Shown here piece by piece: positions 54,190 to 63,875 of a stretch of DNA of 64,000 bases. Origin of the DNA: Bradyrhizobium sp. RP6 (lineage in GTDB: Bacteria > Pseudomonadota > Alphaproteobacteria > Rhizobiales > Xanthobacteraceae). Numbering within the stretch: the stretch's first letter is position 1; each line of letters starts with the position of its first letter. The position numbers were made by a program, and so were the translations under genes. Under the pieces are notes generated by a model. The model saw only the letters and a list, made by a program, of their open reading frames with translations. It did no database searches and had not been told where the DNA came from. The stretch lies in NCBI RefSeq assembly GCF_003837805.1, contig NZ_RQIT01000003.1, forward strand, positions 124,001 to 188,000, given 5' to 3'.

Positions 54190-54336
54190 GTGGCGTTGTA
54201 CAAGTTCAGAACCGATGCCGCGGTCGCGGCGAGAGAGGCGGGGGCGGATCCGGCCGGCTCGCCGGCCTATTGGATCTGCCTTGCACTGCTGCTTGCGACG
54301 GTCGCGCTCGCCGCGCGCATCGCCAGCTTCTGGTGA
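54190..54336 (+). CDS. possible 48-residue membrane protein
   Basis: A frame from GTG 54190 to TGA 54336 encodes a charged N-terminal half (ALYKFRTDAAVAAREAGAD) and a single hydrophobic helix (YWICLALLLATVALAARIASFW). It lies between the pilin terminator and cpaA. The ribosome site is weak and I do not recognise a family, so this may be spurious; the hydrophilic-then-helix layout is what keeps it listed. Confidence 0.35.
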   Translation: MALYKFRTDAAVAAREAGADPAGSPAYWICLALLLATVALAARIASFW

Positions 54337-54455
54337 AACGCATTCAGCGGGCCCGGCCTCGCGTCCCTGTCGCCGTTGTCGGTTTGTTTAGCACTACGCG
54401 CTAGCATCTGGCGACGCCAGCTCCCGCGGCCAATCCAGGCCTCAAGACGCAGCCC

Positions 54456-54980
54456 ATGACCCTTGACCTTGCGCGCCTTCTGCTCTTCCCGGCCCTGATG
54501 GCATTCGCCGCCGCGAGCGATCTCTTCACGATGACGATCTCGAACCGCGTGTCGCTGGCTCTGGTCGCGGGCTTCTTCGTGCTCGCCCTCGCCGGTGGCA
54601 TGGCACCTTACGAGATCATGACTCATGTCGGCGCCGGCGCGCTCGTCCTGGTCGTGGCCTTCACCTGCTTTGCGATGGGCTGGGTGGGCGGCGGCGACGC
54701 CAAGGTCGCGGCTTCCGTCGCGCTCTGGTTCGGCTTCGCGCAGCTGATGAACTTCCTGCTCTACGCCTCGCTGTTCGGCGGCGCGCTGACGCTGCTCCTG
54801 CTCCAGTTTCGGCAATGGCCGCTGCCCTACGGGCTGGCGGGTCAGGCCTGGCTCGCACGGCTGCACGCCACGGAGAGCGGCATTCCCTACGGCATCGCGC
54901 TCGCTCTGAGCGCGTTGATGGTCTACCCGGAGACCGAATGGGTGAAGGCGATCGACCTCGCTCACCTCGCACTGCGCTGA
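54456..54980 (+). CDS. cpaA: prepilin peptidase CpaA/TadV
   Basis: A 174-residue membrane aspartic peptidase of the short TadV type with about five or six hydrophobic segments. The two catalytic Asp are visible: Asp22 in AASDLFTMTISNR and Asp81 in GGGDAK. It cleaves the leader of the Flp pilin and of TadE-like pseudopilins. It starts the assembly gene run and is separated from cpaB by 128 bases. Confidence 0.93.
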   Translation: MTLDLARLLLFPALMAFAAASDLFTMTISNRVSLALVAGFFVLALAGGMAPYEIMTHVGAGALVLVVAFTCFAMGWVGGGDAKVAASVALWFGFAQLMNFLLYASLFGGALTLLLLQFRQWPLPYGLAGQAWLARLHATESGIPYGIALALSALMVYPETEWVKAIDLAHLALR

Positions 54981-55108
54981 ACGCACAGGGTAAACCCGGC
55001 GTTAAGGCGATTTAGATACGCCTCATTAACCATGCTTTGACGAATAGCTGGTCAACTGCCGATCACGGCAGCGGCAGCGTCGCAGCGTATTGTTGGAAAG
55101 TGAAGCGT

Positions 55109-55906
55109 ATGAATAGGGCACGCATTGTCGTCCTGACGGTCGCCATCTGCGCCGGCGGCGTCGCCGCGTACCTGGCGAGCGGCACCGATAATTCTGCGCC
55201 ACCTCCGCTTCCGGTCGCGCAGCTGCCGACCGTCGACGTCCTCGTCGCCAAGAACGACATCGGCCTGGGCGAGACCGTGAAGCCGGAAGACGTGCAATGG
55301 CAGACCTGGCCGGCCGCGACCGCCAGCACCACCTTCATCCGTCGCAACGAGCGTCCCGACGCCGCGACCCAGGTGAGCGGCTCGATCGCGCGCGCGCCGT
55401 TCATTCAGGGTGAGCCGATCCGCGACCAGAAACTGGTCAAGCCCGAAGGCTCGGGCTTCATGGCGGCAATCCTGCCCACCGGCATGCGGGCGATCTCGAC
55501 CGAGATCTCGCCGGAGACCGGGGCTGGCGGCTTCATCCTGCCGAACGATCGCGTCGACGTGCTTCTCACGCGCCGGTTGAAGAACCCGGACCAGAGCAGC
55601 GGCGCCCCCGACGTCGTCACGTCCGAGATCATTCTGGTCAATATCCGCGTCCTGGCCATCGACCAGGCGCCCAAGGAGAAGGATGGCCAGAACACGGTGA
55701 TCGGCAAGACCGTCACGCTCGAGCTCAATCCCGCGCAGACCGCAACGCTCTCCGCGGCGCGGCAGAGCGGCACGCTGTCGCTGGCGTTGCGCAGTATCGC
55801 CGACGTCAAGATGAGCGAAATCACGCTCGACGAGTCCGCGCAGAAGCGAGACGGCGTTTCGATCATTCGCTACGGCATTCCAAGTCAGACGGCTAAGGTG
55901 CGATGA
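55109..55906 (+). CDS. cpaB: Flp pilus assembly protein CpaB/RcpC
   Basis: A 265-residue protein with an N-terminal membrane/signal helix (ARIVVLTVAICAGGVAAYLA). A SAF domain follows at ~residues 45-105 (VDVLVAKNDIGLGETVKPEDVQWQTWP), then the RcpC region (MRAISTEISPETGAGGFILPNDRVDVLLTR). It is thought to help secretin assembly or contact peptidoglycan. ATG 55109 is preceded by GGAAAG. It overlaps cpaC by 4 bases. TTAACCAT lies 75 bases upstream, a possible CtrA half-site. Confidence 0.93.
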   Translation: MNRARIVVLTVAICAGGVAAYLASGTDNSAPPPLPVAQLPTVDVLVAKNDIGLGETVKPEDVQWQTWPAATASTTFIRRNERPDAATQVSGSIARAPFIQGEPIRDQKLVKPEGSGFMAAILPTGMRAISTEISPETGAGGFILPNDRVDVLLTRRLKNPDQSSGAPDVVTSEIILVNIRVLAIDQAPKEKDGQNTVIGKTVTLELNPAQTATLSAARQSGTLSLALRSIADVKMSEITLDESAQKRDGVSIIRYGIPSQTAKVR

Positions 55907-57393
55907 AAACAGTCGATATGAGATGCAGGGCAGATTCGGCGACGATACGAACCTCACTGGTCCGCGCCCTGTCGTTTTCGGCCGCCTTCGCGCTGGCGTT
56001 CAACCCGGCGATGACCTCGGTGATCGCTGCCGACTACCGCCCCGTGGCACCGGCCGCGGCGGACGGCCAGATCAACGCGCGCTTCCTCTCGCTCGGTGTC
56101 GGCAAGTCCATCGTGATCGACCTGCCGCGCGACATCAAGGACGTGCTGGTCGCCGATCCAAAGATCGCCAATGCGGTGGTTCGCTCGGCGCAGCGCGCCT
56201 ATATCATCGGCGCCGCGGTCGGCCAGACCAACATCGTGTTCTTCGATTCCGCCGGTCAGCAGATTGCGGCCTATGACATCGCGGTCAAGCGCGACCTCAA
56301 CGGCGTGCGCGCAGCGCTGAAGCAGGTCCTGCCCAATTCAGACATCCAGATCGACGGCCTCGGCGACGGCATCGTCCTGACCGGCACGGCTGCCAACCCA
56401 ATGGAGGCACAGCAGGCCAACGAACTTGCCGCGCGCCTGGCCGGCGGTCCCGACAAGGTGGTGAACTCGATCGTGGTGCGCGGCCGCGACCAGATCATGC
56501 TCAAGGTGACGGTGGCCGAGGTCCAGCGCAACATCGTCAAGCAGCTCGGCATCGATCTCACCGCCAATCTCAACTACGGCACCTCCGTGGTGAGCTTCAC
56601 CAATTCGAACCCGTTCACAGCCTATGGCCGCAACCTGGTGGACGGCAACAATCTGACCACCAAGTTCGGCGCGACGCCGTCTGTGCAGGCCACCCTGCGT
56701 GCGATGGAAACCGCTGGCGTGATCCGCACGCTGGCCGAACCGAACCTGACCGCGATCTCCGGTGAATCGGCGACGTTCATCGCCGGCGGTGAATTCCCGG
56801 TCCCGGCGGGCTACGCGTGCGATCCCACCACGCATGTCTGTACCACCCAGATCAGCTTCAAGAAGTTCGGCATCTCGCTGAACTTCACACCGGTGGTGCT
56901 GAGTGAAGGCAAGATCAGCCTGCGGGTGATGACCGAAGTCTCGGAGCTTTCGAACGAGAATGCGATCACGCTGTCGCAAGCGGTGACCTCGAACACGGTG
57001 AACTCGCTGACGGTGCCCTCGATCAGGACCCGCCGCGCGGAGACCTCGCTGGAAATTCCCTCTGGCGGCGCGATGGCGATGGCCGGTCTGATCCAGCAGC
57101 AGACCAAGCAGGCAGTCAGCGGATTGCCGGGACTGATGCAGCTCCCGATCCTGGGCACGCTGTTCCGCAGCCGCGACTTCGTCAACAACGCGACTGAGCT
57201 GGTCGTGATCGTGACGCCGTACGTCGTTCGCGCGGTGGCGCCGAAGGACCTGTCGCGGCCGGATGACGGCTTCGCTCCGCCTGCGGATCCGCAGGCCCAG
57301 CTGATCGGCAATATCAACAGGCTCTACGGCGTGCCCGGACGGACCGAACCGGCCAAGAGCTACCGCGGCACCTACGGCTTCATTACCGACTGA
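55903..57393 (+). CDS. cpaC: Flp pilus secretin CpaC/RcpA
   Basis: A 496-residue outer-membrane secretin. A signal segment to ~residue 43 is followed by the pilus N domain (~50-140, KSIVIDLPRDIKDVLVADPKIANAVV) and a BON-like part (~150-190). The secretin domain (~250-460) contains RTLAEPNLTAISGESATFIAGGEFPVP and AMAGLIQQQTKQAVSGLPGLMQLPILGTLFRS. It forms the pilus exit channel. It overlaps cpaB by 4 bases. Confidence 0.95.
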   Translation: MKTVDMRCRADSATIRTSLVRALSFSAAFALAFNPAMTSVIAADYRPVAPAAADGQINARFLSLGVGKSIVIDLPRDIKDVLVADPKIANAVVRSAQRAYIIGAAVGQTNIVFFDSAGQQIAAYDIAVKRDLNGVRAALKQVLPNSDIQIDGLGDGIVLTGTAANPMEAQQANELAARLAGGPDKVVNSIVVRGRDQIMLKVTVAEVQRNIVKQLGIDLTANLNYGTSVVSFTNSNPFTAYGRNLVDGNNLTTKFGATPSVQATLRAMETAGVIRTLAEPNLTAISGESATFIAGGEFPVPAGYACDPTTHVCTTQISFKKFGISLNFTPVVLSEGKISLRVMTEVSELSNENAITLSQAVTSNTVNSLTVPSIRTRRAETSLEIPSGGAMAMAGLIQQQTKQAVSGLPGLMQLPILGTLFRSRDFVNNATELVVIVTPYVVRAVAPKDLSRPDDGFAPPADPQAQLIGNINRLYGVPGRTEPAKSYRGTYGFITD

Positions 57394-57413
57394 GGCGGAA
57401 CGGGGACTTCACG

Positions 57414-58148
57414 ATGATCACGAGACCACCCCAGCTTCGCAAATGCGCCATCCGCCTCGGTGGCGCGCTCGTCGGCATGGCGCTCGCGCTCGGCGGCTGC
57501 CAGCACGACGAAGTCGTCACGGCCTCCATTCCCGACGATTACAAGCAGCGCCATCCGATCGCGATCGAGGAGCAGAACCGCTCCATCGTCGTCTTCGTCG
57601 GCCATGCCCGCGGTGGATTGACCGCCGCCCAGCGCGCCGACGTGATGGGTGTCGCATCAACCTGGTTGCGCGAAGGCACCGGCGCCATTCGCATCGACGT
57701 GCCATCCCATACGCCCAACGCCCGGCCGATCGCAGATACGATGCGAGAGATCCAGGCGATGCTGGCGGCGGCAGGCGTTCCGCCGCGCGGCGTCAGCGTT
57801 CACCCCTATCAGCCGGAAGACAGGCGTTTCCTGCCGCCGATCCGGCTCACCTATACCAAGATCGCCGCGGTCGCCGGCCCCTGCGGCCTGTGGCCTGAGG
57901 ACATCGGCCCCTCGATGAAGAACAAGCGCTGGTTCGAAAACAAGGACTATTACAATTACGGCTGCGCCTCTCAGCGCAACCTCGCGGCCATGGTCGACAA
58001 CCCGTCGGATCTGGAGCAGCCGCGGCCCGAAACTCCGTCATACACGCCGCGGCGCATCACCGGTCTCGAGAAATATCGCAAGGGGCTCTCGACGACGACC
58101 ACCTATCCCGAGGCCGACAAGGCCAAACTCAGCGAAACCGGCAGATGA
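57414..58148 (+). CDS. cpaD: pilus assembly lipoprotein CpaD
   Basis: A 244-residue lipoprotein with lipobox ALGGC (Cys ~29). Family segments are DDYKQRHPIAIEEQNRSIVVFVG, GVSVHPYQPEDRRFLPPIRLTYTKIAAVAGPCGLWPEDIG and NYGCASQRNLAAMVDNPSDLEQPRPETP. CpaD stabilises the secretin at the outer membrane. It lies 20 bases after cpaC and overlaps cpaE by 4. Confidence 0.93.
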   Translation: MITRPPQLRKCAIRLGGALVGMALALGGCQHDEVVTASIPDDYKQRHPIAIEEQNRSIVVFVGHARGGLTAAQRADVMGVASTWLREGTGAIRIDVPSHTPNARPIADTMREIQAMLAAAGVPPRGVSVHPYQPEDRRFLPPIRLTYTKIAAVAGPCGLWPEDIGPSMKNKRWFENKDYYNYGCASQRNLAAMVDNPSDLEQPRPETPSYTPRRITGLEKYRKGLSTTTTYPEADKAKLSETGR

Positions 58149-59413
58149 TCAACTACGCGCGTCAGACACAAGAAGAGCAGCCGCAGGCCGCTCCTCCACC
58201 GATGGAGGAGCATATTGCGCCTGCGCCGCGCGTCTCGGTCCAGGCCTTCTGCGAAACCGTGGAGACTGCCGCTGCGGTTCAGGCGGCCGGCGAGGATCGC
58301 CGTCTCGGCAAGGCCCATCTGAAGATCCAGATGGGCGGCATGACGGCCGCGATCGAAGCCTATCGCTCGGCCCCCACGCCGAACGTGATCGTGCTCGAGA
58401 GCGACGGCCGCAGCGATCTCTTGAGCGGGCTCGACCAGCTCGCCACCGTCTGCGACGCCGGCACCCGCGTGGTCGTGATCGGCCGCATCAACGACGTGAT
58501 GCTCTATCGCGAGCTGGTTCGCCGCGGCGTCAGCGACTACGTGCTCGCGCCGGTCGGCGCGATCGACGTGGTGCGGTCGATCTGCAACCTGTTCTCGGCG
58601 CCGGAAGCCAAGGCGGTCGGCCGCATCATCGCCGTCGTCGGCGCCAAAGGTGGCGTCGGGGCTTCCACCATCTCTCACAATGTCGCTTGGGCGATCGCGC
58701 GCGACCTTGCGATGGACGCCGTCGTCGCCGATCTCGACCTCGCCTTCGGCACCGCCGGGCTCGACTACAACCAGGATCCGCCGCAGGGCATTGCGGACGC
58801 CGTGTTCTCGCCCGACCGCGTCGACACCGCCTTCATCGACCGCCTGCTGTCGAAATGCACCGACCATCTCAGCCTGCTGGCGGCGCCTGCGACGCTCGAC
58901 CGGGTCTATGATTTCGGCACCGACGCTTTCGACGCCGTGTTCGACACGCTGCGCTCCACCATGCCCTGCATCGTGCTCGACGTTCCGCATCAATGGTCGG
59001 GCTGGACCAAGCGCGCCTTGATCGGAGCGGACGACATCCTGATCGTGGCCGCGCCTGATCTCGCCAACCTGCGCAATACCAAGAACCTGTTCGACCTGTT
59101 GAAGGCCGCGCGCCCCAACGACCGGCCGCCGCTCTACTGCCTGAACCAGGTCGGCGTGCCGAAACGGCCCGAAATCGCCGCCACGGAGTTCGCCAAGGCG
59201 ATCGAAAGTCAGCCGATCGTCTCGATCCCGTTTGAGCCGCAAATCTTCGGCTCGGCGGCCAACAACGGCCAGATGATCGCGGAGATCTCCGCCAACCACA
59301 AGTCGATCGAGATGTTCCTGCAGATCGCCCAACGCCTGACCGGCCGCAGCGAGACCAAGAAGCAAAAGTCGTCCCTGCTTTCACCTCTGATTGAGAAGTT
59401 GCGGGGAAGATAA
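58145..59413 (+). CDS. cpaE: pilus localisation ATPase CpaE/TadZ
   Basis: A 422-residue protein. An atypical receiver-like domain at ~residues 70-150 (NVIVLESDGRSDLLSGLDQLATVCDAGTRVVVIG) precedes a MinD/ParA-type ATPase with deviant Walker A GAKGGVGAS (166-174, Lys168). It marks the pole or site of pilus assembly. It overlaps cpaD by 4 bases and precedes cpaF by 21. Confidence 0.95.
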   Translation: MINYARQTQEEQPQAAPPPMEEHIAPAPRVSVQAFCETVETAAAVQAAGEDRRLGKAHLKIQMGGMTAAIEAYRSAPTPNVIVLESDGRSDLLSGLDQLATVCDAGTRVVVIGRINDVMLYRELVRRGVSDYVLAPVGAIDVVRSICNLFSAPEAKAVGRIIAVVGAKGGVGASTISHNVAWAIARDLAMDAVVADLDLAFGTAGLDYNQDPPQGIADAVFSPDRVDTAFIDRLLSKCTDHLSLLAAPATLDRVYDFGTDAFDAVFDTLRSTMPCIVLDVPHQWSGWTKRALIGADDILIVAAPDLANLRNTKNLFDLLKAARPNDRPPLYCLNQVGVPKRPEIAATEFAKAIESQPIVSIPFEPQIFGSAANNGQMIAEISANHKSIEMFLQIAQRLTGRSETKKQKSSLLSPLIEKLRGR

Positions 59414-59434
59414 GCCGCCGCATGGAGTTGTTAA

Positions 59435-60904
59435 GTGTTCGGTAAGCGTAGCGGAACAGACACCGACTTTCGGGCACCAAAGCCCGGCGCCGTGTCGCAC
59501 GAGCCTGCCCAGGCTCCGGCGCCGACGATATCGCGCGCCCCGACTCCGCCGACCGTCGCCTCGCCGCCGCTTGCCCCTGCCAAAGTCGCGCCGCCTCCGA
59601 CCATGGAGAGCCGGCGTTCGGACAATTATTACGAGGTCAAAGCGACCATCTTCGGCGCACTGATCGAGGCGATCGACCTCGCCCAGCTCGCCAAGCTCGA
59701 TTCTGAATCGGCGCGAGAGGAAATCCGCGACATCGTCAACGAGATCATCGCGATCAAGAACATCGTGATGTCGATCGCCGAGCAGGAAGAGCTGCTCGAC
59801 GACATCTGCAACGACGTGCTCGGCTACGGCCCGCTGGAGCCTCTGCTCGCGCGCGACGATATTGCAGACATCATGGTGAACGGAGCCGGCACCGTCTTCA
59901 TCGAAGTGGGCGGCAAGATCCAGCGCACCGGCATCCGCTTTCGCGACAACCAGCAGCTCCTCAACATCTGCCAGCGCATCGTCAGCCAGGTCGGACGCCG
60001 CGTCGACGAATCCTCGCCGATCTGCGACGCGCGCCTCGCCGACGGCTCCCGCGTCAACGCCATCGTGCCGCCGCTCGCGATCGACGGCCCTGCCCTGACC
60101 ATCCGCAAGTTCAAGAAGGACAAGCTGACGCTCGATCAGCTCGTCAAGTTCGGCGCGATCTCGCCGGAAGGCGCCGAGATCCTCCAGATCATCGGTCGGG
60201 TCCGCTGCAACGTGCTGATCTCCGGCGGTACCGGCTCGGGCAAGACCACGCTGCTCAACTGCCTCACCAACTACATCGAGCACGACGAACGCGTGATCAC
60301 CTGCGAAGACGCGGCCGAGCTCCAGCTTCAGCAGCCCCATGTGGTTCGGCTGGAAACCCGCCCGCCCAACATCGAGGGTGAGGGCCAGGTCACCATGCGC
60401 GAGCTGGTGCGCAACTGCCTGCGCATGCGGCCCGAACGCATCATCGTCGGCGAGGTCCGCGGACCCGAGGCCTTCGACCTGCTCCAGGCCATGAACACCG
60501 GCCATGACGGATCGATGGGCACGCTGCACGCCAACAACCCGCGCGAGGCGCTGTCGCGCTGCGAATCCATGATCACGATGGGCGGCTTCTCCCTGCCCTC
60601 GCGAACCATCCGCGAGATGATCTGCGCCTCGATCGACGTGATTATCCAGGCCGCGCGCCTGCGCGACGGTTCACGCCGCATCACTCACATCACCGAGGTG
60701 ATGGGCATGGAAGGTGACACCATCATCACCCAGGACATCTTCCTCTACGACATGATGGGGGAGGACGCCAACGGCAAGATCATCGGGCGGCACCGCTCGA
60801 CCGGCATCGGCCGTCCGAAGTTCTGGGAACGCGCCCGCTATTACGGCGATGAGAAGCGCCTTGCCGCTGCGCTCGACGCAGCGGAAGTCGCTCCGAACAC
60901 ATGA
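59435..60904 (+). CDS. cpaF: Flp pilus secretion ATPase CpaF/TadA
   Basis: A 489-residue type II/IV secretion ATPase. The N-terminal ~70 residues are Pro/Ala-rich and disordered. The core has Walker [10 protein letters not shown] (264-272), the Asp box CEDAAELQL, Walker [14 protein letters not shown] and a His box ([15 protein letters not shown]). It powers pilus extension. The start is GTG at 59435, preceded by GGAG. Confidence 0.96.
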   Translation: MFGKRSGTDTDFRAPKPGAVSHEPAQAPAPTISRAPTPPTVASPPLAPAKVAPPPTMESRRSDNYYEVKATIFGALIEAIDLAQLAKLDSESAREEIRDIVNEIIAIKNIVMSIAEQEELLDDICNDVLGYGPLEPLLARDDIADIMVNGAGTVFIEVGGKIQRTGIRFRDNQQLLNICQRIVSQVGRRVDESSPICDARLADGSRVNAIVPPLAIDGPALTIRKFKKDKLTLDQLVKFGAISPEGAEILQIIGRVRCNVLISGGTGSGKTTLLNCLTNYIEHDERVITCEDAAELQLQQPHVVRLETRPPNIEGEGQVTMRELVRNCLRMRPERIIVGEVRGPEAFDLLQAMNTGHDGSMGTLHANNPREALSRCESMITMGGFSLPSRTIREMICASIDVIIQAARLRDGSRRITHITEVMGMEGDTIITQDIFLYDMMGEDANGKIIGRHRSTGIGRPKFWERARYYGDEKRLAAALDAAEVAPNT

Positions 60905-60920
60905 GCAGGTCAGCGCCGCC

Positions 60921-61898
60921 ATGAACATGCAGGTCCTCGCCCTCGCCTTCCTCGCCACCGCAGCGGTCGGTGGCATCGCCTGGGTCTTCCTCTATCCGCT
61001 GCTGTCCGGAGAACGAAAGGCGGAGAGCCGCCGCGCTTCGGTCGCGCGCGCCGAGGCGCCTATCGTCCGCCAGGCCGAGAAGACCCAGCGCTCGCGCCGC
61101 GAGCAGGTCGAGACCACGCTCAAGGACCTCGAGGCGCGGCGCGCCCAGGAGAAGAGCGCTCCGCTCAGCGTCCGCCTGTCGCAGGCGGGGCTTGACTGGA
61201 CGCCGCAGAAGTTCTGGATCGTGTCTGCCGTCGTGGCGGGCGTGTTCTTCGCGGGCGCTCTGTTCGGCGGCGGCGGCCTGATCGGCGCTGCCGGTCTCGC
61301 CTTTGCCGGCGGCTTCGGCCTGCCACGCTGGGCACTCAACTTCCTGAAAAAGCGCCGCGAGGCCAAGTTCCTGGCTGCGCTGCCCGACGCGGTCGACGTG
61401 ATCGTTCGCGGCATCAAGGCGGGCCTTCCGCTGTTCGAATCGATCAAGGTCGTGGCCGCCGATTCTCCCGAGCCGCTGCGCAGCGAGTTCCTGGCGATCA
61501 TCGAGACTCAGACGATCGGCATGCCGCTGGGCGAGGCCTGCGCGCGGCTCTACGAACGCATGCCGCTGCCGGAGGCCAATTTCTTCGGCATCGTGGTGTC
61601 GATCCAGCAGAAGTCGGGCGGCAACCTCTCCGAGGCGCTCGGGAACCTCTCCAAGGTGCTGCGCGACCGCAAGAAGATGAAGGAAAAGATCCAGGCGATG
61701 TCGATGGAAGCCAAGGCCTCGGCCGGCATCATCGGTTCGCTGCCGCCCATCGTGATGTTCCTCGTCTATCTCACGACGCCGCAATACATCGCCCTGCTTT
61801 GGACTCATCCTACCGGACAGCTGATGCTGGTCGGCTGCGTCGTCTGGATGTCGATCGGCGTCATGGTGATGAAGAAGATGATCAACTTCGATTTCTGA
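60921..61898 (+). CDS. tadB: Flp pilus inner-membrane platform protein TadB
   Basis: A 325-residue protein with an N-terminal membrane helix, a ~60-residue charged segment, two central hydrophobic stretches, a T2SSF domain (LPDAVDVIVRGIKAGLPLFESIKVVA, then QKSGGNLSEALGNLSKVLRDRKKMKEKIQAMSMEAKASA) and C-terminal helices. It forms the platform with TadC. ATG 60921 lies 16 bases after the cpaF stop. Confidence 0.94.
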   Translation: MNMQVLALAFLATAAVGGIAWVFLYPLLSGERKAESRRASVARAEAPIVRQAEKTQRSRREQVETTLKDLEARRAQEKSAPLSVRLSQAGLDWTPQKFWIVSAVVAGVFFAGALFGGGGLIGAAGLAFAGGFGLPRWALNFLKKRREAKFLAALPDAVDVIVRGIKAGLPLFESIKVVAADSPEPLRSEFLAIIETQTIGMPLGEACARLYERMPLPEANFFGIVVSIQQKSGGNLSEALGNLSKVLRDRKKMKEKIQAMSMEAKASAGIIGSLPPIVMFLVYLTTPQYIALLWTHPTGQLMLVGCVVWMSIGVMVMKKMINFDF

Positions 61899-61907
61899 CG
61901 GTGCCGT

Positions 61908-62882
61908 ATGGTCGAATTCCTCGTCTCGAAACTGCACGACGTCCGTTTCATGACCATGCTGCTCGCGGCCATCGCCGCCAGCGCAACCGTGTATACGCTG
62001 GTGATGCCGTTGTTCGCCGGCGAGGGTCTCTCCAAGCGCATGAAAGCGGTGGCGAGCGAGCGTGAGCGCATCCGGCAGCGCGAGCGTGAGCGTCTTCACA
62101 AGAGCGAAAAGGTCTCGCTGCGCCAGACACCGAAGCAAATCGTTTCCAAGGTGGTCGAGGACTTCAACCTCACCAAATGGCTCGCGCAGGAAGCGGCGCG
62201 GGACAAGCTCATCATGGCGGGTTACCGCGGCCAGGCACCCTACATCACCTTCCTGTTTGCCCGCATGGTCGCCCCGATCGTGCTCTTCATCGGCTCGGCC
62301 CTCTACGTCTTCGTGATCGCGCGTATGGAACAGGCGCTGCCGGTCAAGATCGGCATCTGCATCGGCGCGGCCTATCTCGGCCTTCAGGCGCCGATGCTGT
62401 TCCTCAGGAATGCGATCGCCAAGCGCCAGCTCTCGATCAAGCGCGCGTTTCCCGACGCGCTCGACCTGCTCCTGATCTGCATCGAATCCGGCATGTCGGT
62501 CGAGATGGCGTTCCGGAAGGTTGCGACCGAGATCGTGGGCCAGTCGATCGCGCTGTCGGAGGAGTTTACCCTGACGACGGCCGAGCTGTCCTATTTGCAG
62601 GATCGCAAGGTCGCCTATGAGAACTTGGCACGACGTACCGGGCTCGAGGGCGTCAAGTCGGTGTGTCTGGCGCTTCAGCAGGCGGAGCGCTACGGCACCC
62701 CGCTCGGCCATTCCTTGCGCGTCATGGCGCAGGAGAACCGCGACATGCGCATGAACGAGGCCGAGAAGAAGGCCGCCGCCCTGCCGCCGAAGCTGACGGT
62801 GCCGATGATCCTGTTCTTCCTGCCGGTGCTGTTCGTGGTCATTCTCGGACCGACTGCCATCAAGGTCACGGAGTTGCAGTGA
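61908..62882 (+). CDS. tadC: Flp pilus inner-membrane platform protein TadC
   Basis: A 324-residue partner of TadB with an N-terminal helix, a strongly charged Arg/Glu/Lys segment (~40-85), two central helices and a T2SSF domain (FPDALDLLLICIESGMSVEMAFRKVATEI, then ERYGTPLGHSLRVMAQENRDMRMNEAEKKAAALPPKLTVPMI). The C-terminal helix ends the protein. It starts 9 bases after tadB and is the last plus-strand pilus gene. Confidence 0.94.
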   Translation: MVEFLVSKLHDVRFMTMLLAAIAASATVYTLVMPLFAGEGLSKRMKAVASERERIRQRERERLHKSEKVSLRQTPKQIVSKVVEDFNLTKWLAQEAARDKLIMAGYRGQAPYITFLFARMVAPIVLFIGSALYVFVIARMEQALPVKIGICIGAAYLGLQAPMLFLRNAIAKRQLSIKRAFPDALDLLLICIESGMSVEMAFRKVATEIVGQSIALSEEFTLTTAELSYLQDRKVAYENLARRTGLEGVKSVCLALQQAERYGTPLGHSLRVMAQENRDMRMNEAEKKAAALPPKLTVPMILFFLPVLFVVILGPTAIKVTELQ

Positions 62883-62938
62883 GCCAGAGCGAACCGCGCG
62901 GTTCGCAACTCAGGCCCAGTCCGGGCGAACAGATCTGA

Positions 62939-63766
62939 TCAGTCGGACTGACTGAGCGAAGCAACCGGCGTCCGCTTCGGTGCACCGTGCGGGGCCTCGC
63001 TGCGGCTGAGCATGTCCTTGAGATAGGCGACATTGGCCGCTGCCTGGTCCGGCGGCAGGTCCGCTTTGACGATGGTCTCCGCTTCCGCGAAGCGGCCCTG
63101 GAGACCGACGACCAGGGCGAGGTTCTGCCGCACCCGCGCGTTCGCACGCGGCGAGGCGTAGGCCTGCCGCAACGCCTCTTCGGCTTTCGGCAGCTCTCTC
63201 GACAACATATAGGACAGGCCGAGATTGGAGAGCACGCCGGGATCACCCGGCGCGATCTTCAGCGCGCTCGCGTAATAGGATCGCGCCTCCTCATGACGGC
63301 CCATCTGGTCCAGCGCCGTGCCCTGCACCGAAAGCAGGCGCCAGTCCGGATTGTCGGGTGAATGCGCCTTCGACAGGACGTCGTAGGCCTGCTGGAAATT
63401 GCCATTGTCGGCGAGTGCGCGGCCGTACTGGGCGAGCAGCGCCTTGTTGCCGGGATTGGCGATGGTCGCCTGCTCAAGCACGGCGGCGGCCTGGGCGCGC
63501 TGGCCGTTGGCGCGCAGGGCCTGTCCGTAGCCGAGCGCGGCATCGGCATCCTTGGGATTGGCACGGTATCGCTCGCCATAGACTTCGACGGCACGCGCTG
63601 GATCGGTGGGCGCGCGATCGGTGGGAGCCGCCTCCGCCCGGGCGCCGACCGAGCCCGTGACGTCGGACAGCTTTGACATTGCCGTACAGCCGCCGAGATT
63701 CACCGCCACCATCGCGACGAGCGAGGCGGATGCAAGAAGCCGGGCAGGACTGAACCGTTGACGCAT
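62939..63766 (-). CDS. tadD: TPR-repeat lipoprotein TadD
   Basis: A 275-residue protein. The signal peptide ends in the lipobox NLGGC (Cys ~27). From ~residue 55 at least four tetratricopeptide repeats follow (ALGYGQALRANGQRAQAAAVLEQA, ALLAQYGRALADNGNFQQAYDVL, LLSVQGTALDQMGRHEEARSYYASALKIAPGD, LGLSYMLSRELPKAEEALRQAY). TadD is a pilotin-like factor for secretin assembly. Unlike many tad loci, it is convergent to tadC (56-base gap) rather than in the same operon. ATG 63766 is used because the signal peptide begins there. Confidence 0.9.
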   Translation of the reverse strand: MRQRFSPARLLASASLVAMVAVNLGGCTAMSKLSDVTGSVGARAEAAPTDRAPTDPARAVEVYGERYRANPKDADAALGYGQALRANGQRAQAAAVLEQATIANPGNKALLAQYGRALADNGNFQQAYDVLSKAHSPDNPDWRLLSVQGTALDQMGRHEEARSYYASALKIAPGDPGVLSNLGLSYMLSRELPKAEEALRQAYASPRANARVRQNLALVVGLQGRFAEAETIVKADLPPDQAAANVAYLKDMLSRSEAPHGAPKRTPVASLSQSD

Positions 63767-63820
63767 GACGCTTTTGACTCTCGAGCGGATGGATCGAGCT
63801 GAACGCGCCAGCAATAGACT

Positions 63821-63843
63821 GTTAACCCTAATGGCGGGTTAAC
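63821..63843. promoter_or_regulatory. candidate operator upstream of tadD, perfect 8-bp inverted repeat
   Basis: GTTAACCC (63821-63828) and GGGTTAAC (63836-63843) are perfect inverted repeats with a seven-base spacer, 55 bases upstream of tadD. The TTAA cores recall CtrA sites, but those are direct repeats spaced by seven, so another regulator is as likely. Confidence 0.35.
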
Positions 63844-63875
63844 GGGGAACCCCGCCCTGGGCTTCCTCGGCCTGG

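Noticed and set aside
55002..55033. CtrA binding site upstream of cpaB (TTAA ... TTAACCAT)
   Set aside because: The two TTAA elements are about 20 bases apart instead of seven; only a half-site match remains.
60780..62711. 643-codon open frame opposite tadB/tadC
   Set aside because: Composition is Arg/Leu/His-rich, with no motifs; plus-strand tadB and tadC are clear.
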